Below, one piece after another: positions 7,169 through 14,474 of a DNA stretch of 17,899 bases (its first letter is position 1; every line of letters starts with the position of its first letter). The DNA comes from an uncultured Nitrosomonadales bacterium (lineage in GTDB: Bacteria; Pseudomonadota; Gammaproteobacteria; Burkholderiales; Methylophilaceae), in NCBI GenBank assembly GCA_946481065.1, contig CAMLMA010000018.1:1-17899 (forward strand). The letters run 5' to 3'. The notes below the pieces were generated by a model, which saw only the letters and a list, made by a program, of their open reading frames with translations, had not been told where the DNA came from and did no database searches. The position numbers were made by a program, and so were the translations under genes.

Positions 7169-7519
7169 ATGCGATTCCCAGCCCTCAAGATCCGATTGAC
7201 GAACGGCCCGCTGACCGCCATGGGGCCAGGCAAGGCCGACCTGCTCGACGCGATCCGCGAGACCGGTTCCATCTCCGCGGCCGCCAAGCGCATGAAGATG
7301 TCCTATCGCCGAGCTTGGGAGCTGGTCGATGTGATGAACCGCTGTTTCAATCAGCCGCTGGTGCAGACTTCCCCGGGTGGCGCGCATGGCGGTGGTGCGC
7401 AATTGACCCCGCTGGGCGTCCGTGTGCTGGCGGGCTATCGTGCCCTGGTCGTCAAGGTCGACGCGCTGGCTGAGCAAGAGCTGGCCGAGATCGCGCCGCA
7501 TTTCAAATCCCCGGATTGA
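7169..7519 (+). CDS. modE: ModE-type molybdate-responsive regulator, DNA-binding domain only
   Basis: This 116-residue protein matches the N-terminal winged-helix domain of ModE (LysR-like HTH). Residues GPGKADLLDAIRETGSISAAAKRMKMSYRRAWELVDVMN cover the recognition region, followed by the glycine-rich wing TSPGGAHGGGAQLTPLG. It ends before the two MOP/TOBE molybdate-binding modules of full-length ModE, so it is the short form found in many betaproteobacteria; how it senses molybdate is unclear. The start at ATG 7169 begins four residues before the family's first strand (KIRL); earlier in-frame starts such as 7061 would add a tail without family likeness. It lies next to a ModE-like operator and the porin-modABC operon, its likely target. 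Confidence 0.9.
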   Translation: MRFPALKIRLTNGPLTAMGPGKADLLDAIRETGSISAAAKRMKMSYRRAWELVDVMNRCFNQPLVQTSPGGAHGGGAQLTPLGVRVLAGYRALVVKVDALAEQELAEIAPHFKSPD

Positions 7520-7540
7520 CTGGCATTCCCTCGAACCTTG

Positions 7541-7570
7541 TTGACTTCTTCGCTATTCCCAAATGAAAAT
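7541..7570 (+). promoter_or_regulatory. likely promoter of the porin-modABC operon
   Basis: TTGACT (7541-7546) is followed after 18 bp by GAAAAT (7565-7570). The -35 is good and the -10 moderate. The ModE-like palindrome covers the spacer and -10, as expected for repression. TACTAT at 7590-7595 is another possible -10 but lacks a good -35. Confidence 0.5.
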
Positions 7571-7574
7571 AGCG
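7551..7574. promoter_or_regulatory. ModE-like operator
   Basis: CGCTATT (7551-7557) and AATAGCG (7568-7574) form a perfect inverted repeat with a 10-bp centre, total 24 bp. This matches the size and outer bases of the ModE site as I recall it (CGnTATATA, six bases, TATATAnCG). It lies between modE and the first gene of the molybdate operon. Confidence 0.75.
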
Positions 7575-7646
7575 TCATCATCTGTCGCGTACTATAGGTC
7601 GACCATGACATCGCGGCAGCTCAACGTTCATCAATGGGCGTTCATC

Positions 7647-7653
7647 AAGGGGG
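7647..7653 (+). promoter_or_regulatory. ribosome binding site fixing the porin start
   Basis: AAGGGGG lies 7 nt before ATG 7661, which favours that start over the in-frame ATG at 7634. Confidence 0.7.
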
Positions 7654-7660
7654 AATCAAA

Positions 7661-9118
7661 ATGGATCGGAAAGGCATGTTGGTCAGAAGTGCCCTGGTCG
7701 TCACGGCCATGGCGGCGTTGCCGGCGACCGCCTGGGCAGATGCGGATACCGAGACGCGGATCCGCCAGCTGGAAGCGCTGGTGCGCGAGATGCAACAGCA
7801 GCGCGCGGAACAGGACAAGCAGATCGACGTACTGACCAGGGAGCTGGTGGCGATCGAGCATGAGGTGACCCAGGCCAAGACCAGCAAGTCGGAACAGCAG
7901 GCCGGATCGGAAGGCAAAGAGAAACGCAGCGGCGCGCCGGTCTATGCTTCCTTCAAGGATGGCCTGGTGTTCGATGACGGTAGCGGCAATTGGAAGCTGC
8001 AGATCAACGGCCGCGTGCAGGCCGATTACCGTGCTTATGACCCCTCAGAATGGCGTGATGACGGCTTCACCGTTCGCCGTGCACGTTTCGGCGGCACCTT
8101 CAGCTTCCTCAAGGATTTCGCCGTGCGCGTCGAGGGTGAATACGCCAACGACAACACCGGCGCCAGATCGACCACCGCCATGACCTATGCCTATCTCGAT
8201 TACACGCGCTGGAAGGCGGCCAAGCTGCGTGTCGGTCAGTTCAAGCCGTTCTTCGGCCTGGAGCGGACCTACAGCACCAACTTCACCGACTTCATCGAGC
8301 TGTCGCTCGCCACCAACAACGGCAGTATCTTCAATTCGACCTATGACCGCGGCGTCATGGTGCATGGCGACCCATTGCCATGGCTCAACTACAACGCCTA
8401 CGTGGTGAACGGTAGCGGCCAGAACAATGACGACAAGAACGACGGCAAGGACCTGGGCGGCCGCATCAACGCCAACTTCGCGCAGCTCGCCGGCATCCGC
8501 GATACAGTCATCCATGTCGGCGCTTCGGCGAGCAAGGGCGATGTCGGCAAGACTTCACTGACGCAGGTGACGGACGGCAACGGCGCCCAGTTCTTTAGCG
8601 TCACCGGGCTCGACGAGCGCGCCGACCGTGATCGCTGGGGTGTGGAGAGCGCGCTGGCCTACGGTGCTGTGAAGCTGCAGGCCGAATACATCACTGCCAA
8701 TTTTGAGGGTAAGAAAGGCGGTGCGGCGTTCGACCGCGATATCAAGGCCTGGTACGCAGACGTCAACTGGCTGGTGACCGGCGAATCCTGGGCCGATGCC
8801 TACAAGAGCGGCGTGTTTGGCCGCATCAAGCCGAAACACGATTTCGACGACAAGGACGGTTGGGGCGCTGTCGAGCTAGGGCTGCGCTACAGTCGTTATG
8901 ACGGCTCGGAATTCCGCGATCTACTGGCCTCGGCGACCGCCAACGCGAGCGAAGCCAGTGCCTGGACTGCGGGCGCAAAGTGGATCCTCAATCCGAATGC
9001 GCGCGTGCTGCTGAATTACGTCTACACCGATTTCGACCAGCCGACCCGGTTGACCATCAATGGCCGCACCGAGGACAAGGAGCAGGCCATCTTGCTGCGC
9101 GGACAGTACGATTTCTGA
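7661..9118 (+). CDS. OprO/OprP-family outer-membrane porin in the molybdate operon
   Basis: This 485-residue precursor has a Sec signal peptide (about 1-26, predicted cut after AWA). A heptad-like coiled coil follows at about 28-75 (RIRQLEALVREMQQQ...), then a Lys/Ser-rich linker and a beta barrel from about 111 (WKLQINGRVQADYRAYD) to the terminal aromatic QYDF, the usual BAM signal. FTVRRARFGGTFSF and LRVGQFKPFFGLE fit the OprO/OprP (phosphate/pyrophosphate-selective porin) family, which forms anion-selective trimers. It is the first gene after the ModE-like operator, 43 bp ahead of modA with no terminator between, so it is probably repressed by molybdate with modABC. An anion channel for molybdate or tungstate is the natural inference, not proven. 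Confidence 0.9.
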   Translation: MDRKGMLVRSALVVTAMAALPATAWADADTETRIRQLEALVREMQQQRAEQDKQIDVLTRELVAIEHEVTQAKTSKSEQQAGSEGKEKRSGAPVYASFKDGLVFDDGSGNWKLQINGRVQADYRAYDPSEWRDDGFTVRRARFGGTFSFLKDFAVRVEGEYANDNTGARSTTAMTYAYLDYTRWKAAKLRVGQFKPFFGLERTYSTNFTDFIELSLATNNGSIFNSTYDRGVMVHGDPLPWLNYNAYVVNGSGQNNDDKNDGKDLGGRINANFAQLAGIRDTVIHVGASASKGDVGKTSLTQVTDGNGAQFFSVTGLDERADRDRWGVESALAYGAVKLQAEYITANFEGKKGGAAFDRDIKAWYADVNWLVTGESWADAYKSGVFGRIKPKHDFDDKDGWGAVELGLRYSRYDGSEFRDLLASATANASEASAWTAGAKWILNPNARVLLNYVYTDFDQPTRLTINGRTEDKEQAILLRGQYDF

Positions 9119-9129
9119 TGCCGGGCATC
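9117..9129 (+). repeat. small hairpin at the porin stop codon
   Basis: GATGC (9117-9121) and GCATC (9125-9129) flank CGG and overlap the porin stop codon. It has no T run, so it is not a terminator; it could affect mRNA processing between porin and modA. Confidence 0.3.
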
Positions 9130-9161
9130 GCGATCAATAGCAACATGACATGAGGCAATCT

Positions 9162-9953
9162 ATGAAGCAGCGACACATCATTCGCCATGCGCTAGCCCTG
9201 CTGGCATTCAGCGTGACGACCTTAGGCGCCTTATCGTTCAGTACTGTAGCGATCGCGGGGGATAAGCTCACCGTCTATGCCGCGGCCAGCCTCACCAATG
9301 CCATCGGCGAGATCGCGACCCGCTATGAACAGGCGCATGCGATCAAGGTGGTGACCTCGTATGCAGGTTCATCGGCCTTGGCGAAGCAGATCGACGCCGG
9401 CGCGCCGGCCGACGTCTTCATCTCGGCCGACCTCAAGTGGATGGATTATCTGCAAGGCAAGCAGAAGATCATCCCCGACACGCGCAAGCGCCTGCTCAGC
9501 AACAAGCTGGTTCTGATCGCGCCCAAAGGCCGTGGCTTCAGGGTGAAGGCCGAAAAAGGCTTCGATCTCGCCAAGGCCTTCGACGGCAGGCTCTGCACGG
9601 GGGACATGGAATCGGTCCCGGCCGGCATCTACGCCAGGCAGGCTTTGATGTCGCTAGGCTGGTGGAACAGCGTTAAATCCCGTATCGTCGGCACCCAGGA
9701 TGTACGTGCCGCACTGGCTTTCGTCGAGCGCGGGGAATGTGCCGCCGGCATCGTCTACGAGACGGATGCGAAAATCTCCGGTCGAACGGAGATCGTCGCC
9801 GAACTGCCCGATGAAGGCCATGATCCCGTGATCTATCCCGTGGCAGCGGTCGCGGGCGCCAGACCTGAAGCGCGCGCGTTCATCGACTACCTGTCGTCAG
9901 CGGAAGCCGGCGATATCTTCCAGAAATACGGATTCACGATCAACGTCAAATAA
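9162..9953 (+). CDS. modA: periplasmic molybdate-binding protein ModA
   Basis: This 263-residue solute-binding protein feeds molybdate to the ModBC transporter. A signal peptide (about 1-32, ending VAIA) precedes LTVYAAASLTNAIGEIA, the family's first ligand loop with serine near residue 43. SYAGSSALAKQI (Ser70 region), DVFISAD (84-90), VPAGIYARQAL (152-162) and GIVYETDA (196-203) are the remaining family motifs for oxyanion binding. ATG 9162 is chosen because GAGG sits 6 nt upstream; an ATG at 9150 in frame lacks this. The stop is 3 nt before modB. Confidence 0.96.
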   Translation: MKQRHIIRHALALLAFSVTTLGALSFSTVAIAGDKLTVYAAASLTNAIGEIATRYEQAHAIKVVTSYAGSSALAKQIDAGAPADVFISADLKWMDYLQGKQKIIPDTRKRLLSNKLVLIAPKGRGFRVKAEKGFDLAKAFDGRLCTGDMESVPAGIYARQALMSLGWWNSVKSRIVGTQDVRAALAFVERGECAAGIVYETDAKISGRTEIVAELPDEGHDPVIYPVAAVAGARPEARAFIDYLSSAEAGDIFQKYGFTINVK

Positions 9954-9956
9954 GCC

Positions 9957-10670
9957 ATGGATAGCCTGCAACTCAGCCCAGCCGAAATCGCAGCGCTCGC
10001 CTTGTCGATCAAGGTCGCCCTGTGGTGCACGCTGGTCAGTATCGTGCCCGGTATCTTCACGGGTTGGCTACTGGCCCGGCGCACCTTTCCCGGCAAGGGC
10101 CTGGTCGATGGCCTCGTGCATCTGCCGCTGGTGCTTCCCCCCGTGGTGCCAGGCTATCTGCTGCTGATCCTGCTTGGCACGCAAGGCATCGTCGGCAAGT
10201 GGCTGCATGAGCAATTCGGCATCGCTTTGGCGTTCACCTGGAAAGGCGCAGTCGTCGCTTCTGCGTTGTTGGCGTTCCCCTTGATGGTCCGGGCGGTGCG
10301 GCTTGCCATCATGCAGGTGGACCGTAAGCTGGAAGCCGCCGCGCAGTCGCTGGGCGCAAACCCGTGGTATGTCTTCTTCACCGTCACCTTGCCGCTCGCC
10401 ATCCCCGGCATCCTGACCGGGCTTATCCTGACCTTCAGCCGTAGCTTGGGCGAGTTCGGCGCGACCATCACCTTCGTCGGTAATATCGAAGGCGAGACGC
10501 GCACGCTGCCATTGGCGATCTATACCTATACCCAGGTGCCCGGTGCCGACGCGCAGGCCTTGCGGCTGGTCATCATCGCCATCGTCATCGCCCTGGCGGC
10601 GCTGTATTTCAGCAACCTTCTGGAACGCCGTGCGCTGGCCGCGCTCGGCATGCAAAAATCCGATGATTGA
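9957..10670 (+). CDS. modB: molybdate ABC transporter permease ModB
   Basis: This 237-residue inner-membrane permease has about five or six helices. The cytoplasmic coupling loop that contacts ModC is clear: EAAAQSLGANPWYVFFTVTLPLAIPGI (EAA motif, about 124-150), followed by SLGEFGATITFVG, typical of the ModB/CysT group. Only 3 nt separate it from modA, and its last 8 nt overlap the start of modC. Confidence 0.96.
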   Translation: MDSLQLSPAEIAALALSIKVALWCTLVSIVPGIFTGWLLARRTFPGKGLVDGLVHLPLVLPPVVPGYLLLILLGTQGIVGKWLHEQFGIALAFTWKGAVVASALLAFPLMVRAVRLAIMQVDRKLEAAAQSLGANPWYVFFTVTLPLAIPGILTGLILTFSRSLGEFGATITFVGNIEGETRTLPLAIYTYTQVPGADAQALRLVIIAIVIALAALYFSNLLERRALAALGMQKSDD

Positions 10671-11736
10671 GTTCGATCTCCAGCACGTGCAGGGGGCCTT
10701 CCGCCTCGATGCCAGGCTTCAGTCGGACGCGCGCGTCATTGGCTTGTTCGGCCCGTCCGGCGCCGGCAAGAGTACTTTGCTCAACATCCTCGCCGGCGGC
10801 ATCTCGCCGGATCGTGGGCGCATCGTCATCAACGGCCGTTGCCTGCTCGATACCGAACGGCGTATAGACACGCCGATGCACCGGCGCCGAATCGGCGTCG
10901 TTTATCAAGAAGGCCGGCTGTTCCCGCATCTGTCGGTCAAGGGCAATCTGGGTTACGGCATGCGATTGACGCCGCCCGCACTGCGCAGGCTGCGTCTGGA
11001 GGATGTGGTGGGCCTGCTCGAACTTGGCCCGCTGCTCGAGCAGCGGCCTGGCCAGCTCTCAGGCGGCGAACGCCAGCGCGTGGCGCTCGGGCGTGCCTTG
11101 CTGACTTCGCCCGAGTTACTCCTGCTGGACGAACCCATGGCCTCCCTCGACGAGCGGCTGAAAGCGCAGATCCTGCCATTCCTGCGGCGGGTGAAAGAAG
11201 AGACGGCGATCCCCATGGTCTATGTCAGCCACGCTATCGGCGAAGTGCTGGCGCTGACCCAGCAGATCGCCGTGATGCAGGATGGCGCGATCCTCGCCAG
11301 TGGCGACTATCACGAAGTCCTGGTCAGTGAGCATGTGTTGCCGCTGGCGCAATCACTGGGCATCGAGAATCTGCTGCCGGTGCGTATCCGCAGGCATCAC
11401 GCCGCGCTTGGCTACAGCGAAGGCGATTGCTGCGGCCACCCCCTTGTATTGCCGCTCGCAGACGCGCCTGTAGGGGCCGAGCTCACGGTGGTCGTGCAGG
11501 CAGCGAACCTCTCGCTGGCGCGTGGCGCTGTCGTCGGCACCACTATCCAGAACCAGGTGCGAGGTCTGGTCACCCAGGTTCGTCTGGTTGAGCACCGAGC
11601 CCTGGTCAGTCTCGATATCGGCACCAGCCTCGTGGTCGAGGTCTCGGCCAAATCCGTGCAGGATCTGGCCATCGCGCCCGGCCAGGAGGTGCATTGCCTG
11701 ATCAAGACCCAATCGCTGCGCTACCTCGGCCGCTGA
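10663..11736 (+). CDS. modC: molybdate ABC transporter ATPase ModC
   Basis: This 357-residue ATPase powers molybdate import. Walker A is GPSGAGKST (30-38), the Q loop is VYQEGRLFPHL (Gln82), the ABC signature is LSGGE (132-136), Walker B is LLLLDE (152-157) and the switch histidine is His190. A C-terminal MOP/TOBE domain (about 290-357, from TIQNQVRG to TQSLRYLG) is typical of ModC and can sense molybdate. ATG 10663 overlaps the modB stop by 8 bp (translational coupling); the 40-codon in-frame extension upstream is modB coding sequence in another frame and is rejected. Confidence 0.96.
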   Translation: MIEFDLQHVQGAFRLDARLQSDARVIGLFGPSGAGKSTLLNILAGGISPDRGRIVINGRCLLDTERRIDTPMHRRRIGVVYQEGRLFPHLSVKGNLGYGMRLTPPALRRLRLEDVVGLLELGPLLEQRPGQLSGGERQRVALGRALLTSPELLLLDEPMASLDERLKAQILPFLRRVKEETAIPMVYVSHAIGEVLALTQQIAVMQDGAILASGDYHEVLVSEHVLPLAQSLGIENLLPVRIRRHHAALGYSEGDCCGHPLVLPLADAPVGAELTVVVQAANLSLARGAVVGTTIQNQVRGLVTQVRLVEHRALVSLDIGTSLVVEVSAKSVQDLAIAPGQEVHCLIKTQSLRYLGR

Positions 11737-11744
11737 GCGCGGCC
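11728..11744 (+). terminator. weak hairpin at the end of modC
   Basis: GGCCGC (11728-11733) pairs with GCGGCC (11739-11744) around a 5-nt loop, overlapping the modC stop. There is no clear T run. It is the only candidate terminator between the convergent modC and hmp genes. Confidence 0.3.
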
Positions 11745-11788
11745 CACCGACTCGTTTAGCCTCCCTGGCGTTTACTGCGCTGCCATGC

Positions 11789-12988
11789 TCATAGATAGAG
11801 ATCGAGCAGATCCGGTCCGAACACCTCGCGATGGATATTGATGCGCGGCACGCCCAGCGCGCTGAACACCCGGATGATCTCCTTCATGAACTGGCTCGGG
11901 CCGCAGATGAAGATCGAGGTCTTGCCGATATCGAATTTCGGCAGCTTGCTGACGTCGAAATTGCCCGCATGGGTATAGGCGCCGAGGTTGTCGTTGGGCC
12001 CTGGCGACTTGTAGAAGGTCACCGCATCGAGCTGTTCCATGGTCTCGAAGGCGTTGAGCAGGTCGTCGATATGGGCATGTTGCGCGCGACGCCGGGCGAG
12101 GTGGGCGAAGATCACGCGCTTGGACGGGTTCTTCGCGGCGATCTCGTTCAGCGTCGAGATCATCGGCGTGATGCCGATCCCGGCTGAGACGAGGATGATC
12201 GGCTGGTCGCTCATGATATCCGGCGTGAAGTCGCCATACGGCTGGCTGATCTCGATCTCGTCGCCGACCTTCATTTCATGATGCAGCCAGTTCGAGACCT
12301 GGCCATCCGGCGTCGTGCTTCCGGTCTCGCGCTTCACCGAGATACGCAGATAGGGTTTGTCGGTCGAGTCGGACAGGCTGTACTGCCGCAGTTGGCGGGT
12401 GCCGTCGGCAAACCGCGCCAGCACGGAGACGTATTGCCCCGGGTGGAAATGCGGCAGCGGCGCGTCGACTGGCGTCAGCTGGAAGGATTTGACCAACTCG
12501 CTCTGGATGCTGATACCACTCACCCGCACGCGTAGCATCTGGCCCAGCGGTTTGCCTTTGTCCTCGGTGATGGTCTTCTCGAACGAGATCAGGGTGTCCG
12601 CCAGCATGCCGTAGGCTTGCTCCCAGGCTTGCAGCAAGGGCGTTGTGGCGGCTTCGCCCAGTGTCTGCTTGATCGCGCCCAGCAGATGCTGGCCGACGAT
12701 CGGATATTGCTCGGGCTTGATCCCCAGCGACGCATGCTTGTGGGCGATCCGTCGTACCACCGGCGTCAGGTTCTCCAGCTGGTCGATGTTGGAGGCGTAG
12801 GCGAAGACAGCGGCGGCCAGCGATTGCTGTTGCGCGCCGTTGGCCTGGTTGCCCATGTTGAACACATGTTTCAGCTCGGGATGGCTGGTGAACAGGTTCT
12901 CGTAGAACACCTTGGTGATGGCGTTGCCGTGCTCGCGCAGGACCGGCACGCTGGCATGGATGTAGGATTTGGCTTCATTCGACAGCAT
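11789..12988 (-). CDS. hmp: flavohemoprotein Hmp, nitric oxide dioxygenase
   Basis: This 399-residue cytosolic enzyme converts NO and O2 to nitrate using NAD(P)H. The globin domain (1-140) keeps distal Tyr29 and Gln53, Phe43, proximal His85 (in IAHKHASL) and Tyr95, at the same numbers as the E. coli enzyme. The FAD domain has RQYSLSD (201-207), and the NAD domain has GIGITPM (270-276) and the ICGP segment, ending HREVFGPD. The ATG start has a strong TTGAGGAG ribosome site just upstream. The NsrR-type palindrome at 13001-13023 covers its likely -10, so it should be induced by NO. nsrR lies directly upstream on the same strand. Confidence 0.97.
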   Translation of the reverse strand: MLSNEAKSYIHASVPVLREHGNAITKVFYENLFTSHPELKHVFNMGNQANGAQQQSLAAAVFAYASNIDQLENLTPVVRRIAHKHASLGIKPEQYPIVGQHLLGAIKQTLGEAATTPLLQAWEQAYGMLADTLISFEKTITEDKGKPLGQMLRVRVSGISIQSELVKSFQLTPVDAPLPHFHPGQYVSVLARFADGTRQLRQYSLSDSTDKPYLRISVKRETGSTTPDGQVSNWLHHEMKVGDEIEISQPYGDFTPDIMSDQPIILVSAGIGITPMISTLNEIAAKNPSKRVIFAHLARRRAQHAHIDDLLNAFETMEQLDAVTFYKSPGPNDNLGAYTHAGNFDVSKLPKFDIGKTSIFICGPSQFMKEIIRVFSALGVPRINIHREVFGPDLLDLYL

Positions 12989-13000
12989 AAGATCTCCTCA

Positions 13001-13023
13001 AAGTAGTATATAAAAAGCAACTT
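13001..13023 (-). promoter_or_regulatory. NsrR operator and promoter of hmp
   Basis: Read on the minus strand, the 23-bp site starts AAGTTGCTTTT and ends ATACTACTT. By my count it agrees at 17 of 23 positions with the classic NsrR consensus (AAGATGCATTT, A, AAATACATCTT). TATACT (13010 down to 13005), a good -10, lies inside it; the matching -35 (TTTAAA) is weak. The site begins 12 bp upstream of the hmp ATG. Confidence 0.8.
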
Positions 13024-13070
13024 TTAATTTAAAAAAACACAGCTCAAAAAAAACGTGTGCCCATGTCTCC

Positions 13071-13080
13071 AGATGCATCT
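13071..13080. repeat. 10-bp perfect palindrome AGATGCATCT
   Basis: The palindrome lies between the nsrR stop and the hmp operator. AGATGCAT is the core of an NsrR half-site, so it could be an accessory site, but a chance match is possible. Confidence 0.3.
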
Positions 13081-13090
13081 CTCGGGCCGC

Positions 13091-13561
13091 TCAGACCGGC
13101 ACGCCTGGCTCGGCAGCGGTTTGCAGGAACTGCCGATGCATGTTGACGATCTCGACCCCAGTGTCGCCCGAGACCAGGTCCGCCAGCGTGTAGCCGTCGA
13201 GGTGGCCATAGAAGGCTTCCAGTCCCTGCGCCAGCAACGAGCGCAAGGTACAGGCAGGGCTCAAGCGACAGCCGATGCCTTCGCAGTCGATCAGTTCATC
13301 GCGCGGTTCCAGCGTTTTGATCACCTGTCCGATGCGGATCCGGTCCGCCGCCTGTCCAAGCCTGAGTCCGCCGCTACGGCCACGGGTCGCCTCCACCCAG
13401 CCTTGCCGCGCGAGCCGGCTGGTGATCTTGACGACATGGTTGCGTGGCAAACCGAATTGCGTCGAGATCTCGGTGATCGTCACCCTGGGCGCTTCGCGCT
13501 GTTCGCGAGCGAGGTACATCAGGATGCGCAAGCCGATGTCGGAGAACCGGGTCAGATGCAT
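13091..13561 (-). CDS. nsrR: Rrf2-family nitric oxide-sensing repressor NsrR
   Basis: This 156-residue winged-helix Fe-S regulator senses NO through its cluster. It starts MHLTRFSD, as NsrR proteins do, with Asp8 at the position that supplies the fourth cluster ligand in Streptomyces NsrR. The HTH covers about 26-50 (VTITEISTQFGLPRNHVVKI), the wing GRSGGLRLG is at 61-69, and cysteines 93, 98 and 104 show the C-x4-C-x5-C spacing of E. coli NsrR (91, 96, 102). ATG 13561 is preferred over the in-frame TTG at 13573, which lies in the operator region. It sits upstream of hmp, its usual target, and 51 nt after the MarR-like gene, so read-through from the cys operon is possible. Confidence 0.95.
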   Translation of the reverse strand: MHLTRFSDIGLRILMYLAREQREAPRVTITEISTQFGLPRNHVVKITSRLARQGWVEATRGRSGGLRLGQAADRIRIGQVIKTLEPRDELIDCEGIGCRLSPACTLRSLLAQGLEAFYGHLDGYTLADLVSGDTGVEIVNMHRQFLQTAAEPGVPV

Positions 13562-13572
13562 GGCGTGGTCCA

Positions 13573-13595
13573 AAGTCGCATAAAAAATGCGATTT
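13573..13595. promoter_or_regulatory. NsrR-type palindrome upstream of nsrR
   Basis: AAGTCGCAT (13573-13581) and ATGCGATTT (13587-13595) form a 9-bp inverted repeat with one mismatch around AAAAA, total 23 bp, just upstream of the nsrR ATG. The AAGTyGC arm is shared with the hmp site. It suggests NsrR autoregulation. Confidence 0.65.
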
Positions 13596-13612
13596 TAAAC
13601 CGAAATGCCGGA

Positions 13613-14098
13613 TCAATCACTGCCTTTCCAACAGATAGGCGATTCACAATGGGTGTCGCACTGACGCGTAAAGCGCGTCTGAAAACTCTCGAACTCCTTT
13701 TTGTGCAAGGCCGCTAAAGTCGCGATGAGACGGTCACCCGCGGCGCTGAGCCTGAAGCATTGACTGGTCTCGCCGACAGGGGCGGGCACCATGGCCAGCA
13801 GATCGGATCCCAGTGAACGCCGGACCAGCTTCGTCAATGCGGAATCGGTCAATGACAGCTGCGCCTTCAGTGCGCGATAGGTGGCCTGATGCTGCGCGTC
13901 GAGTGCCTTGACCGTCAGCAGGAAGACATACTGCAGGTCTGTGAGATCGAAGATCTCGCAGAACAGGTGGCTGTGCTGCAGGTACTGGCGCAAGCCGGTG
14001 CGGAAGGTCGACAGCTTCTCGATGTCGGCCAGCGTCAGTGGCGCAGGAGCGCCAGCGGCTGCGAACTCCGGTATCGGGAGGTGGGCGCTCGCTACCAT
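13613..14098 (-). CDS. MarR-like winged-helix regulator with cysteine-rich tail
   Basis: This 161-residue protein has an N-terminal Ala/Pro-rich stretch, then a helical bundle and winged helix. Residues 52-66 (LTDLQYVFLLTVKAL) open the DNA-binding core, SLTDSALTKLVRRS (82-95) fits the recognition helix, and LLAMVPAPVGETSQCFRLSAAGDRLI fits the MarR wing and following helix. Cysteines are at 47, 114, 147, 151 and 156; the last three lie in a C-x3-C-x4-C tail that may bind metal or respond to thiols or persulfides (inference). ATG 14098 overlaps the previous stop by 7 bp (ATGGTAG); a GTG at 14104 is possible. As last gene of the cysJI/DsrE-like operon it is likely its regulator. The family call is by pattern only. 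Confidence 0.7.
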   Translation of the reverse strand: MVASAHLPIPEFAAAGAPAPLTLADIEKLSTFRTGLRQYLQHSHLFCEIFDLTDLQYVFLLTVKALDAQHQATYRALKAQLSLTDSALTKLVRRSLGSDLLAMVPAPVGETSQCFRLSAAGDRLIATLAALHKKEFESFQTRFTRQCDTHCESPICWKGSD

Positions 14099-14472
14099 TG
14101 CCACACCTTGTCCGCATCCTCGTAGAGCTTGGCGACGCCTTCGTCATCGAGCACTTTGACACCCGGATGCAAGGGCAGCCCGACAAGGCCACGATCGACG
14201 AGATCGGCATGGACGACATAGATGCCGGCACCTTGCGTTTGCAACTGATCGAGGTCGCGCTTGATGTCGGCCGGCGCTTGCTGCTGCCACGCCCCCAGCG
14301 TCAATGCCGGCTGTTTTTTCGTCACGGTGGCGTAATAGGCGCAATTGCCGGCCAGCAGCAGGTCCATGGACGCGCCTGCTTTCTGCATCGATTGCGATAG
14401 CCAGAGGATGGTGTCGTCCTGTTCCTCCACCAGTGTGCGGTAGGCCTGTTCGGCGACTTGTAGAAGTTTCAT
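14092..14472 (-). CDS. DsrE/TusBCD-like small protein (third of trio)
   Basis: This 126-residue soluble protein has an alternating strand-helix pattern. The segment GAGIYVVHADLVDRGL (81-96) matches the strand-loop-RG(L/V) region that follows the active cysteine in TusD/DsrE, but a valine (Val87) stands where the cysteine would be. The end, GVKVLDDEGVAKLYEDADKVWQW (104-126), is like the closing strand of DsrE, DsrF and DsrH proteins. Its only cysteine is Cys44 in GNCAYY. ATG 14472 is 2 nt after the previous stop; longer upstream reading lies inside the neighbour and was rejected. It may form a complex with the two neighbours, as TusB, TusC and TusD do. Confidence 0.7.
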   Translation of the reverse strand: MKLLQVAEQAYRTLVEEQDDTILWLSQSMQKAGASMDLLLAGNCAYYATVTKKQPALTLGAWQQQAPADIKRDLDQLQTQGAGIYVVHADLVDRGLVGLPLHPGVKVLDDEGVAKLYEDADKVWQW

Positions 14473-14474
14473 GG

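Noticed and set aside
10543..10662. N-terminal extension of ModC inside modB
   Set aside because: It is the modB sequence read in another frame; ATG 10663 gives the normal ModC start and a typical stop-start overlap.
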